Shown here: piece by piece, positions 15,857 to 23,771 of the stretch
Numbering within the stretch: position 1 is the first letter of the stretch
Layout: the number at the start of each line of letters is the position of its first letter
Assembly: GCA_016293805.1 (NCBI GenBank)
Contig: JAEDDI010000007.1
Span: forward strand, 1 to 49,254
DNA length: 49,254 nucleotides
Direction: 5' to 3'
Source: Bacillota bacterium
Lineage (GTDB): Bacteria > Bacillota > Clostridia > Peptostreptococcales > Anaerovoracaceae
Made by a program: the position numbers and the translations under genes
Notes under the pieces: generated by a model
Databases searched by the model: none
Told to the model about the DNA's origin: nothing
The model's input: only the letters and a program-made list of their open reading frames with translations

Positions 15857-15888
15857 CGGGCATCGGAAACGGTGCCCGGAATTTTTTT
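15857..15888 (+). terminator. Rho-independent terminator upstream of tetR
   Basis: CGGGCATCG-GAAA-CGGTGCCCG forms a 9-bp stem (one G-U pair) capped by a GAAA tetraloop, followed by seven T at 15882-15888. The -35 box of the tetR promoter begins three bases later. Confidence 0.93.
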
Positions 15889-15890
15889 GC

Positions 15891-15919
15891 TTGACAAGTG
15901 AACGACCGTTTACTAGAAT
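15891..15919 (+). promoter_or_regulatory. tetR promoter with embedded operator
   Basis: TTGACA (15891-15896) and TAGAAT (15914-15919) are 17 bases apart. Between them AGTGAACG-AC-CGTTTACT (15897-15914) is an inverted repeat with one mismatch, of the GAAC-type often bound by TetR proteins. The regulator would block its own promoter. Confidence 0.85.
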
Positions 15920-15937
15920 ATGAATAAGAGGTGGATT

Positions 15938-16531
15938 ATGAGCAGTACGAAAGAGAATATTATGAAGGTTTCTCTGCGTCTTTTTTCAGAAAAGGGATTT
16001 GACGCTGTTTCTGTCAGCATGATAGCAGGAGAACTTGGAATGACAAAGGGAGCCCTTTACAGGCATTATCAGAGTAAGAGGGATATTTTCGAGAGTATTC
16101 TTGACGCGATGGAGAGAAGGGATGCATCTATGGCGCAAAGCCATGGGCTGCAGGCTAGTGCCGGCCTGTCTCCGGAGGTTTCACCGGAAGCGTTTGCAGG
16201 ATTTACAATGGACATGTTCAGATATTGGACAGAGGATGAATTTGCATCTCTTTTCCGCAGAATGCTCGTGATTGAGCAGTACGCTTCTTTGCGGATGCAG
16301 TCGCTGTATCAGCAGTATCTTGTTTCGGGCCCTCTGGAGTATACAGAAGATATGCTGAGAGAAATGGGGTTTGATGACTGTAAAGAGAGAGCTGTGAGAA
16401 TATATTCTGCAATGTATCTTTACATGAGCCTTATGGACGGTTCATCTGACAGGGAGTCTGTCACAGAATCGTTTGAAAAAATACTTGATCAGGAACTTAA
16501 GGAGGGTGTGCTTTGGAAAAAAAGACAGTAA
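15938..16531 (+). CDS. TetR/AcrR-family transcriptional repressor
   Basis: This 197-residue repressor has an N-terminal helix-turn-helix at about residues 8-55 (LRLFSEKGFDAVSVSMIAG, ELGMTKGALYRHYQSKRDIF) and a ligand-binding helical domain that is not alike enough to known groups to name an inducer. I chose ATG 15938 because AGAGGTGG stands just upstream and transcription from the promoter at 15891-15919 would begin after the earlier ATG at 15920. The palindrome inside the promoter makes autorepression very likely. The acetyltransferase gene overlaps its end by 19 bases and should be under the same control. Confidence 0.93.
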   Translation: MSSTKENIMKVSLRLFSEKGFDAVSVSMIAGELGMTKGALYRHYQSKRDIFESILDAMERRDASMAQSHGLQASAGLSPEVSPEAFAGFTMDMFRYWTEDEFASLFRRMLVIEQYASLRMQSLYQQYLVSGPLEYTEDMLREMGFDDCKERAVRIYSAMYLYMSLMDGSSDRESVTESFEKILDQELKEGVLWKKRQ

Positions 16532-17163
16532 AGAGAATCAATGACTGTATTATTCGTATAGAGGAAAAAGAAGACCACAGAGAGGTTGAGAATCTGATTC
16601 GTGAGGCATTCTGGAATGTCTACAGGCCGGGATGTCTGGAACACTTCGTTATATCCAGGCTGAGAGAAGATGAGAGGTTTGTTCCCGAACTTGACTTTGT
16701 AATGGAAAAGGATGGAGAGATAATAGGGCAGAATGTGTTTGTCAGGGCCCATATTGATGCAGACGACGGAAGGCAGATACCTGTTATGACCATGGGTCCC
16801 ATCTGTATAGCTCCTGAATTCAAAAGGAAGGGATACGGCAGAATATTACTTGACTATTCGCTGGAGCAGGCAGCTTTGGCAGGCTGCAGGGCAGTATGTT
16901 TCGAAGGGAATATAGATTTTTACGGTGGAAGCGGATTTGGATATGCATCTTCTTTTGGTATAAGGTATCATGGACTGCCCGAAGGAGAGGACGCATCGTT
17001 CTTTTTGTGCAGAGAACTGGAGGAGGGGTATCTTTCAGGTATAACCGGCGAATACACCACTCCGGATGTATATATGGTATCGCCCGACGAGGCGGATGAA
17101 TTTGACAGGAGTTTTCCGGAAAAGAAAAAGGAAAAACTGCCGGGGCAGATTTTCGAATTCTAG
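16513..17163 (+). CDS. GNAT-family N-acetyltransferase
   Basis: This 216-residue acetyltransferase uses acetyl-CoA to modify an amine. The core lies at residues 16-160, with motif A in MGPICIAPEFKRKGYGRILLDYSLEQA (binding of the CoA pyrophosphate by the RKGYG loop) and motif B around VCFEGNIDFYGGSGFGYAS. The start is TTG at 16513, six bases after GGAGGG; there is no ATG nearby in frame. It overlaps the tetR stop by 19 bases, so translation is probably coupled. The substrate is unknown; a small molecule or a drug is possible since many TetR-controlled GNAT genes deal with toxic compounds, but this is a guess. Confidence 0.9.
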   Translation: MEKKTVKRINDCIIRIEEKEDHREVENLIREAFWNVYRPGCLEHFVISRLREDERFVPELDFVMEKDGEIIGQNVFVRAHIDADDGRQIPVMTMGPICIAPEFKRKGYGRILLDYSLEQAALAGCRAVCFEGNIDFYGGSGFGYASSFGIRYHGLPEGEDASFFLCRELEEGYLSGITGEYTTPDVYMVSPDEADEFDRSFPEKKKEKLPGQIFEF

Positions 17164-17167
17164 TATT

Positions 17168-17188
17168 GAGCAGCATTGCTGCTCTTTT
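17168..17188 (+). terminator. Rho-independent terminator of the tetR-GNAT operon
   Basis: GAGCAGC-ATT-GCTGCTC forms a 7-bp stem followed by TTTT, four bases after the stop codon. Confidence 0.85.
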
Positions 17189-17296
17189 GTGTATATACAC
17201 ATGAATTTGCCACAGAATTGCCATGCTCTGTGACGAAACAGTATATATGAGAATCAGGTCTAAATGTATATAATTGAATTATAGGAGTGTTGAGAA

Positions 17297-18622
17297 ATGA
17301 GTTTTACAGACCTGAATTTTATTACTAGATTTTTACCGATATTTCTTCTGATATATTATCTGGTTCCCTCAAGATACAGGGGACTTGTACTTTTTGCGGG
17401 GAGTGTGTTGTGCTACGGACTGGGTGATGCGCAAAGACTTCTTGTTCTGCTTGTGCTGTCCGCTGTAAATTTTACGTTAATCCGCCTTATTTCATCAAAA
17501 GAAGGCAGGAGCGCACGCGCTTTGCTTGCAGCGGGAATATCAGCTGATGCGGCACTTCTTGTATACTATAAGTATTTCAGTGAAGAAATGATTTTGGGGG
17601 TTTCGTTTTTTACATTTATGATGATCGCAGCCCTTGTTGATGTATACAGAAAGGATACGGAAACTCCGGGAGCTGCCGAGTATTTTTCTTTCGTATTCAT
17701 GTTTCCCAAACTCATGCAGGGCCCTGTTATTCCGCTGAAGGATGTATCGCATGAGCTCAGGCATCCTAAGGTTACACCTGCGGGCCTTGTGAGCGGCCTG
17801 GAATATTTCATTGCGGGCATGGCATTGAAGGTAGTTATAGCCGATGAAATCGGAAAACTCTGGATGAGCGTCAGGACTGTCGGATTTGAATCGGTTTCAA
17901 CTCCGCTTGCGTGGCTTGGCGTCATAGCCTTTTCAATGCAGCTTTATTTTGACTTCTGGGGATATTCTGTAATGGCAAGGGGCCTTGGAGAGATGCTGGG
18001 AATTCCGATTATGCGAAACTTCAATCATCCGTATATGTCGGTATCTGTAAGTGAATATTACAGAAGATGGCATATTTCTCTTGGAAGATGGTTCAGGGAG
18101 TACATATATATACCAATGGGAGGTAACAGAAAAGGGAATGCAAGGCATATAGCCAATCTGTTTTTTGTGTGGCTCCTCACAGGAATATGGCATGGAACCA
18201 CAGCCAATTTCATCATATGGGCAGGAGTGCTTTTCATTCTCATAATCCTTGAAAAGAAGGTTTACGGAGATTTCCTGGAGCGGCACAGATGTTTAGGCCA
18301 TATTTATATCTATTCTGTCATACCTCTCACATGGGCTGTGTTTGCTGTGGAAAATACAGGGGAACTTGCCGCCTTTTTCAGCAGGCTTTTTCCGTTTGGG
18401 AATCCGGACGCGCTGATGATAGCAGATGCTCTTCACTACGGACCATCGTATATCTGGGTGGCAGTTCTTGCAGTGGTTGTTTCTCTTCCAAAGACAGAGA
18501 TGCTTTTTGAGAAGTACAAGGGAAGCGTGTGGATGCAGGCGGGAATGTTTGTGCTGATGTGGATATGCATATGGCTGATTGCGACAGGTTCTGGAAATGC
18601 ATTCATGTATGCGAGATTTTAG
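17297..18622 (+). CDS. MBOAT-family membrane O-acyltransferase
   Basis: This 441-residue protein has ten or more membrane helices and belongs to the DltB/AlgI/PatA group, which moves acyl groups across the membrane onto cell-surface polymers. The family core is visible: MQGPVIPLKD at 140-149, SMQLYFDFWGYSVMARGLG, NFNHPYMSVSVSEYYRRWHISLGRWFREYIYIPMGG, and the catalytic His299 in LTGIWHGTTANF. An SGNH-type secreted protein follows 11 bases after its stop, the usual partner in such systems. The polymer modified (peptidoglycan, teichoic acid or exopolysaccharide) is not shown by the neighbours. No acyl-carrier or ligase gene (dltA, dltC) is near, so this is not a dlt operon. Confidence 0.95.
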   Translation: MSFTDLNFITRFLPIFLLIYYLVPSRYRGLVLFAGSVLCYGLGDAQRLLVLLVLSAVNFTLIRLISSKEGRSARALLAAGISADAALLVYYKYFSEEMILGVSFFTFMMIAALVDVYRKDTETPGAAEYFSFVFMFPKLMQGPVIPLKDVSHELRHPKVTPAGLVSGLEYFIAGMALKVVIADEIGKLWMSVRTVGFESVSTPLAWLGVIAFSMQLYFDFWGYSVMARGLGEMLGIPIMRNFNHPYMSVSVSEYYRRWHISLGRWFREYIYIPMGGNRKGNARHIANLFFVWLLTGIWHGTTANFIIWAGVLFILIILEKKVYGDFLERHRCLGHIYIYSVIPLTWAVFAVENTGELAAFFSRLFPFGNPDALMIADALHYGPSYIWVAVLAVVVSLPKTEMLFEKYKGSVWMQAGMFVLMWICIWLIATGSGNAFMYARF

Positions 18623-18633
18623 GGGGTAGAAAA

Positions 18634-19455
18634 ATGAAAAGGTTTAAAATAAAATATATACTCGTGCTGCTGGCAGCAGTAAGCCTTGTGGCTGTTGAAC
18701 TTGTATCGTTTGCGTATGCCTATCCGAGAACAGAAAACTATTCGTTTCGTACACCTGCAGTTAAGAAGGTGTTTTCGGGAGAACTGAAAGAAGGCACAGA
18801 TAAGGGGGAAACAGATACAGTTTCACATAGCACAGAAAATAGTGATAAGAAAAAGAAGGCACCTGAGCGAAAGCTCACAGATGATCAGTATCTTGAAAAT
18901 TCGCTGTTCATAGGAGATTCAAGAGTTGTCGGAATACAGCTATATAGCGGAATCAAAGGCATGGATTATTTCTGCAGCGAAGGGCTTACGGTATATGATC
19001 TCTTCGAACATAAGAATAAGGTGAACGGCAGGGGGAACGCGGTGAAACTGAAGACAGCTCTTGAGGAAGGAAACTACGATAGAATATATCTTGAAATCGG
19101 AATAAACGAGATGGGGCAGGGGACGATAGACGATTTTATGAAAGCGTATGCCAACGCGGCAGCATCACTGCAGAATACATGCCCTGATGCAGATATTATT
19201 TTATGCAGCATCATGAATGTGACAAAATCAAGGGATTCATCAGACAAGGTGTTCAATAACAGGAGAATAGGAAACAGAAACAGAAAAATAGAGAAACTGT
19301 GCCGGGAGGCCGGATATCATTATCTTGATATCAACAGATATGTCTGCAGTGAAGAGGGGAATCTGAAATCTGAGTACTCGGAAGACTCGTGTCATCTTAA
19401 GGGAAAGTACGACTATCTGTGGAAAAACTGCATACTTGAAAACAGAATTTATTAG
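18634..19455 (+). CDS. SGNH/GDSL-like extracytoplasmic O-acyl transfer partner
   Basis: The 273-residue protein begins with one membrane helix (residues 8-28) followed by a basic and acidic linker, so the enzyme domain sits outside the membrane. The SGNH fold is seen from about residue 82: Ser96 in FIGDSRVVG (block I), the glycine region near GLTVYDL, the Asn block in IGINEMGQG, and DSCHLKG with the catalytic Asp and His near the C-terminus. Proteins of this type accept the acyl group delivered by a neighbouring MBOAT protein and transfer it to the polymer. I chose ATG 18634, which has AGGGGG upstream; a longer frame to 18529 lies inside the MBOAT gene. Confidence 0.9.
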   Translation: MKRFKIKYILVLLAAVSLVAVELVSFAYAYPRTENYSFRTPAVKKVFSGELKEGTDKGETDTVSHSTENSDKKKKAPERKLTDDQYLENSLFIGDSRVVGIQLYSGIKGMDYFCSEGLTVYDLFEHKNKVNGRGNAVKLKTALEEGNYDRIYLEIGINEMGQGTIDDFMKAYANAAASLQNTCPDADIILCSIMNVTKSRDSSDKVFNNRRIGNRNRKIEKLCREAGYHYLDINRYVCSEEGNLKSEYSEDSCHLKGKYDYLWKNCILENRIY

Positions 19456-19457
19456 GA

Positions 19458-19486
19458 TTTACAAGTGATGTTTTGGATGATATAAT
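19458..19486 (+). promoter_or_regulatory. Promoter of the two-helix membrane protein gene
   Basis: TTTACA (19458-19463) and TATAAT (19481-19486) are 17 bases apart, and the gene starts 38 bases later. Confidence 0.75.
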
Positions 19487-19523
19487 ATCTGTTAGCGTAA
19501 AAACTCGAAAGGAATTATAGATT

Positions 19524-19976
19524 ATGTCAAAGAAACAGCGTATGCCGAGAAATCAGCAGATTTATATGAGACAGACGAAAGGATATCAGCAGAATATTGC
19601 AAGAAGTATGCCTGATATGAAGCCGCCTGAAATGCCCGGCAGAAAGTTTATTATCATAATAAATATTGTTGCAGTTATTCTGATTATAGGCCTTGCGGTT
19701 CTTGCCAAGATTTTTATCGGATGGTGGGCAACACTTGTTCCTATTCTTCTCGGACTTGTATATTTCATTTTCTTTTCAAGATACATGAACGGAAAGCAGA
19801 AGGAAATGATCACATATTACCAGAAAATGGGCATGACCAAGAAAATGCTTTACAAGCAGCTTGAGCGTCAGGGCATGAAGGAAAAGAACATGACCGCATA
19901 TATCAGAATGTGGGATATCGTTGAACAGGGCGATAACGCCAAGAAGAAGTTCTACGAAAAACTTATGGGTTATTAA
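19524..19976 (+). CDS. Conserved-looking small membrane protein, function unknown
   Basis: The 150-residue protein has a basic, Gln-rich cytoplasmic start (residues 1-38), two closely spaced membrane helices (about 41-62 and 66-86, IIIINIVAVILIIGLAVLA and WWATLVPILLGLVYFIFF), and a basic soluble tail of 60 residues with helix-forming sequence (YYQKMGMTKKMLYKQLERQ). I do not recognise a family. The ribosome site is AAAGGAA. It has its own promoter and a strong terminator. The predicted topology is both ends inside. Confidence 0.75.
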   Translation: MSKKQRMPRNQQIYMRQTKGYQQNIARSMPDMKPPEMPGRKFIIIINIVAVILIIGLAVLAKIFIGWWATLVPILLGLVYFIFFSRYMNGKQKEMITYYQKMGMTKKMLYKQLERQGMKEKNMTAYIRMWDIVEQGDNAKKKFYEKLMGY

Positions 19977-19980
19977 GAAT

Positions 19981-20014
19981 ATGAGCATCAGCAGCTGGCT
20001 GATGCTCATTTTTT
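19981..20014. terminator. Terminator between convergent genes
   Basis: ATGAGCATCAGC-AGCTG-GCTGATGCTCAT is a perfect 12-bp stem followed by six T on the plus strand. The aminotransferase gene ends four bases further on the other strand. Confidence 0.92.
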
Positions 20015-20018
20015 CACT

Positions 20019-21182
20019 TCACTTAAGTATTCCGGATTCCTTTATCCTGTCAATGGCTTCGCGGATTGCTTCCGGAGGAAGAACCAGAGCAAATCTCACA
20101 TAGCCTTCTCCCAGAGGTCCAAACGAAGCGCCCGGTGTGCATACTATACCGGTTCTGTCCATTAGCTCCATACTAAAATCCATGCTGTCGCTGTATCCGT
20201 CTGGGAGAGGAGCCCACACGAACATGCTCCCGTGACTGTCAGGAACATTCCATCCTATAGCTCTCAGACCGCTGCACAGCGCATCTCTTCTTTCCTCGTA
20301 CAGTTTTCGCTGATGTTCAATCTGCTTTCTGTCGCCTCTCAGTGCTGCAGATGCGGCTTTCTGTATGGGGAGAAACATTCCGAAATCGTACTGGCTTCTC
20401 AGCTTTCTGAACGCGGCGATTATTTCAGGGTTGCCGATGCAGAAACTGATTCTTGCGCCTGTCACATTGAAGCTTTTTGAAAGACTGAAGAATTCTATTC
20501 CGACATCGGCCGCACCCTCATAGCTGAGAAAACTTCTGCTTTCAAATCCGTCAAATATTATATCGCTGTATGCATTGTCGTGGATTACGACAATGTCATG
20601 TTTTTTCGCAAATAAGATAATCTCTTCATATATTCTGTCATCGCCCACACTTCCGGCAGGATTTGAAGGGAGTGAGAAAATCATATATCTTGCTCTGTCA
20701 GCGACATCATCCGGTATTGATGACACATCGGGAAGAAAACCGTTTTCGGCTGTGAGTTCATAATAATGCGGTACTGCTCCTGCCATTACAGCCCCTGATA
20801 TGAAAGCCGGATAGCATGGTGTGGGAAGAAGAACTGTATCGCCTTCATCACACAAAGCCATGCCGATATGACCGAGCCCCTCCTGACTTCCGCTGCAGCT
20901 TGTCACCATATCGGGAGTGATTTTAACTCCGAATCTGTCTGCATAGTAGTCGCACAGCGATTTCAGAAGCTCAGGAGTATCGCGCAGCGCGTATTTCCAG
21001 TTGTCATCATCGCGGGCTGCCTCTATGAGAGCTTCTTTCACATGAGCCGGTGGGACAAAATCAGGAGTCCCTATGCTCAGGTTGTATATTTTCTTTCCCT
21101 GTTTTTCAAGGACAAGTCTTCTTTCGTTTAATGCGGCAAATATCTCATCTTCAAGTCTTTGCATTCTTCTGCTTAAATACAT
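20019..21182 (-). CDS. PLP-dependent aminotransferase, class I/II
   Basis: This 387-residue enzyme moves amino groups between amino acids and 2-oxo acids. The fold type I marks are present: IGTPDF at 37-42, the PLP-ring residues near SGSQEGL, Asn174 in SNPAG, Asp202 and Tyr205 in HDNAYSD, the PLP-binding Lys236 in SLSKSFNVTGAR, and the phosphate-binding Arg244. It resembles LL-diaminopimelate aminotransferase-like and aspartate/aromatic aminotransferases, but the exact substrate cannot be read. GGAGG lies nine bases before the start. A -10 box lies on the minus strand near 21212-21217. Length is typical. Confidence 0.92.
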   Translation of the reverse strand: MYLSRRMQRLEDEIFAALNERRLVLEKQGKKIYNLSIGTPDFVPPAHVKEALIEAARDDDNWKYALRDTPELLKSLCDYYADRFGVKITPDMVTSCSGSQEGLGHIGMALCDEGDTVLLPTPCYPAFISGAVMAGAVPHYYELTAENGFLPDVSSIPDDVADRARYMIFSLPSNPAGSVGDDRIYEEIILFAKKHDIVVIHDNAYSDIIFDGFESRSFLSYEGAADVGIEFFSLSKSFNVTGARISFCIGNPEIIAAFRKLRSQYDFGMFLPIQKAASAALRGDRKQIEHQRKLYEERRDALCSGLRAIGWNVPDSHGSMFVWAPLPDGYSDSMDFSMELMDRTGIVCTPGASFGPLGEGYVRFALVLPPEAIREAIDRIKESGILK

Positions 21183-21431
21183 TTTTTCACCTCCTGCAGA
21201 TAACGCATATATTATACCTCAACAGACAGAACTGCTGTACTATTTTTGTGCAGATGTATTAACATGTGTAAAAAAAGACACTTTTATCTGAGATATAAAG
21301 GGGGAAAACAATATAACTTCAAGTTGATGTGAAAATGCGTGCGAAATTGAGATGTTCGGGTGGAAATATCATAACGCATTGTGATAGTGTAGAGAAAACA
21401 AAACATATAGTGTCCTGACAGGAGGGAAAAG

Positions 21432-22754
21432 ATGAGAAACATACAGTTATTGTTAAAACAGCACGTCGGTGCACCGTGCACGCCCGTTGTAAGAGTTGGT
21501 GAAGATGTGAGGAGAGGAAGTCTTGCCGCTGTTCCGGCAGGCCTTGGCGCCAATATATTCTCAAGTGTGGACGGTGTTGTCGAGGAGATTCTTGAAGACA
21601 GAATAGTTATTAAGCCAAATGAAGTGCAGTCCGCGGATTTTGTAAAGCTGCCTAAGGGGAATATGCTTGAAACGGTCAGAGAGGCAGGAATTGTGGGAAT
21701 GGGTGGAGCAGGATTTCCCGCAGCGGTAAAATTTGATGTGAAATGGGATAATGAAGGATATGTCATTATAAATGCATCGGAATGTGAACCCGGACTGAGA
21801 CATAATATCGACCAGCTGGAACGGGAAGCAGACAAGATTGTCCGCGGAACTGAATATATAATGGAGATTTCAGGAGCAGCTGAAGGCGTGATAGCAGTTA
21901 AGAAGAAGAACAGGAAGGCAGTAGAAGCTTTAGACATGGCGCTTGAAGGAAATGAAAGAATCAGAAGACAGCTTCTGCCTGATTTTTATCCTGCAGGTGA
22001 TGAAAGAGCAATCGTCAGAGAGTGCCTTGGCGTTGAACTTGGGCCGGATCAGCTTCCGACTGCTGCTATGGCGATTGTCAGCAACCTTGAGACAGCTGCA
22101 AGAGTTGCTGAGGCTATTGATGAGAGAAAACCGTCGTTCCTTAAGAACATGACAGTGCGCGGCAGACTGGGAGGAGGAAACTGCTCGGTATTAAGAGATA
22201 TTCCTGTAGGAATGGCAGCTGCAGATGTGATTGAGATGGCAGGCGGAACAGACGGGCAGTATGGAGAGATTATTATGGGAGGAACATACACAGGAGTTCC
22301 GTGTTTTCCTGAAGATCCGGTGAAGAAGACAACAGGCGCCTTATTTGTCACAAATGAATTTGCAGATCTTAAGGGTGCTAAAACCGGAATACTCGTATGT
22401 GCAAGTGGCGGAAACATAGACAGAATGAGAGACCTTGCGGATAAATACAATGGTGAAATAGTATGCGAATGTTTCTGCAGCAATGCGAAGCTGCAGAAGA
22501 ACGGTTCGAGAAAATGCGAAAGACCGGGAATCTGTCCCGGACAGAGGGATAATATAGATAAAATAATGGAGTCGGGAGCTGAATTTCTTCTTTTTGGCAA
22601 CTGCAGCACATGTGCGGATGAAGTAGTGAAAGAAGCGACAATGCTCAAGCTTATCCATCAGGGAGACCACGCACTTATGGCAGCCGGCGAAGACCTTGTA
22701 AGGCGTATGAATGCTCCGATGGAGATTTCGCAGGACATATATACTGAAGATTAA
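21432..22754 (+). CDS. RnfC/PrdC-like electron-transfer protein
   Basis: The 440-residue protein resembles PrdC, the electron-transfer protein linked to D-proline reductase, and the NADH/FMN-binding part of RnfC. After an RnfC barrel-sandwich-like start (residues 1-70) it shows GMGGAGFP at 89-96 and NASECEP at 114-120, the NADH/FMN signature, then a soluble SLBB-like region (GGNCSVLRDIPVG, IIMGGTYTGVPC). The C-terminal third is rich in cysteine (CECFC, CERPGICPG, GNCSTCADE), likely for an iron-sulfur cluster. No prdA, prdB or other Rnf gene is in the window, so its partner is unknown. AGGAGGG precedes the start. An IclR regulator follows after a terminator. Confidence 0.85.
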   Translation: MRNIQLLLKQHVGAPCTPVVRVGEDVRRGSLAAVPAGLGANIFSSVDGVVEEILEDRIVIKPNEVQSADFVKLPKGNMLETVREAGIVGMGGAGFPAAVKFDVKWDNEGYVIINASECEPGLRHNIDQLEREADKIVRGTEYIMEISGAAEGVIAVKKKNRKAVEALDMALEGNERIRRQLLPDFYPAGDERAIVRECLGVELGPDQLPTAAMAIVSNLETAARVAEAIDERKPSFLKNMTVRGRLGGGNCSVLRDIPVGMAAADVIEMAGGTDGQYGEIIMGGTYTGVPCFPEDPVKKTTGALFVTNEFADLKGAKTGILVCASGGNIDRMRDLADKYNGEIVCECFCSNAKLQKNGSRKCERPGICPGQRDNIDKIMESGAEFLLFGNCSTCADEVVKEATMLKLIHQGDHALMAAGEDLVRRMNAPMEISQDIYTED

Positions 22755-22774
22755 GAGAGCACCCGCTCTCTTTT
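22753..22774 (+). terminator. Rho-independent terminator
   Basis: AAGAGAGC-ACCC-GCTCTCTT forms an 8-bp stem directly at the stop codon of the PrdC-like gene and is followed by TTC. Confidence 0.85.
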
Positions 22775-22849
22775 CTTGAAAATTGCGGGAAATGGGATAT
22801 AATGTAGAGAGAATCGGGTGCAGTTATGATTTGATATTACAGGAGACTT

Positions 22850-23641
22850 ATGGAAAATAACAGAATCAGCGAGGGAAAATCCGGTGTTCAGTCGGTTGAA
22901 AGATCCCTTGATATTATTGAGGCTCTTGCGACGGAGCCTGCAGGCGTAGGCCTGAGCAGGCTTGCAGATATGACGGGGCTTCACAAAAGCACTGTTCACA
23001 GACTGCTCGCAACTCTTCTTGAAAGAGGATATGTATCCAAGCAGCAGGACGGATCTTACAGACTCGGCCTCAAAATGATTGAGGCGGCAAGCTGTTTCCT
23101 TAACGGACTTGAACTGCAGACAGAGGCAAGACCATATATTTCCCGTATAACGAGGGAACTGGGGCTTACGGCACATCTCGGCATTCTTGAGGGAGACAAG
23201 GTGGTATATATTGAGAAGATGGATGTAATTGCCAACATCAAGATGTACAATCAGATCGGTCTTCGCGTGCCCGCATACTGTTCATCACTTGGAAAGTGTC
23301 TTCTTTCCGGATACTCAAGAGATGAACTGGAGCTCATAATGAGCGACTGCACATTCGAAAGGTTTACTCAGAATACAATAACATCCATGGAAGAGTTCCA
23401 CAAAGAGATGAAGAAGGTGAGAACAAAAGGATGGGCTATCGATAATGAAGAGAGCGAACTGAACCACAGATGCATAGGGGCACCCATATTCGATTACAGG
23501 GGGGATATAATCGCGTCTATAAGTGCAAGTGGAAACAATGTTGCCGTCCCTGAGGACAAAATTGCTCAAATTGCTGAATATATCAAAGACATTGCAATGC
23601 AGATTTCCTGCGAGATGGGGTATATAAATGTTGAAATTTAA
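22850..23641 (+). CDS. IclR-family transcriptional regulator
   Basis: This 263-residue regulator has an N-terminal winged helix-turn-helix at about 12-72 (VQSVERSLDIIEALA, LSRLADMTGLHKSTVHRLL, GYVSKQQDGSYRLG) and a C-terminal GAF-like effector domain with the family signature near the end (IGAPIFDYRGDIIASISASG). AGGAGA lies before the ATG. It stands between the PrdC-like gene and the FIST-aldehyde dehydrogenase operon, in the same direction, and inverted repeats with TTTC/GAAA halves lie in front of the FIST gene. Control of that operon is the likeliest role, though inferred. Confidence 0.93.
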   Translation: MENNRISEGKSGVQSVERSLDIIEALATEPAGVGLSRLADMTGLHKSTVHRLLATLLERGYVSKQQDGSYRLGLKMIEAASCFLNGLELQTEARPYISRITRELGLTAHLGILEGDKVVYIEKMDVIANIKMYNQIGLRVPAYCSSLGKCLLSGYSRDELELIMSDCTFERFTQNTITSMEEFHKEMKKVRTKGWAIDNEESELNHRCIGAPIFDYRGDIIASISASGNNVAVPEDKIAQIAEYIKDIAMQISCEMGYINVEI

Positions 23642-23653
23642 ATGATTTTAGCC

Positions 23654-23683
23654 ATGGCGTTTCGTATCGTGAAACGCCATTTT
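23654..23683 (+). terminator. Rho-independent terminator of the iclR gene
   Basis: ATGGCGTTTC-GTATCGT-GAAACGCCAT forms a perfect 10-bp stem followed by TTT. Its arms contain GTTTC and GAAAC, which recur in the next promoter. Confidence 0.85.
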
Positions 23684-23714
23684 CTATTATGAAACGAACA
23701 AAGTTGCTATTTTA

Positions 23715-23745
23715 TTTCCGGAAACAGATAATGGAAGTATACAAT
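23715..23745 (+). promoter_or_regulatory. FIST operon promoter region with palindrome
   Basis: TTTCCGGAAA (23715-23724) is a perfect palindrome at the place of the -35 box, and TACAAT (23740-23745) is a likely -10. The FIST gene starts 26 bases later. The palindrome is a candidate operator for the IclR protein encoded just upstream. Confidence 0.55.
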
Positions 23746-23771
23746 AACACAGAAAATAAGGAGGAACTAAT

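Noticed and set aside
17297..19455. dlt (D-alanylation) operon
   Set aside because: No dltA or dltC gene is adjacent, and the SGNH protein is not clearly a DltD.
22049..22648. Minus-strand open frame of about 200 codons inside the PrdC-like gene
   Set aside because: It is a shadow of the coding strand with biased composition and no start signals.
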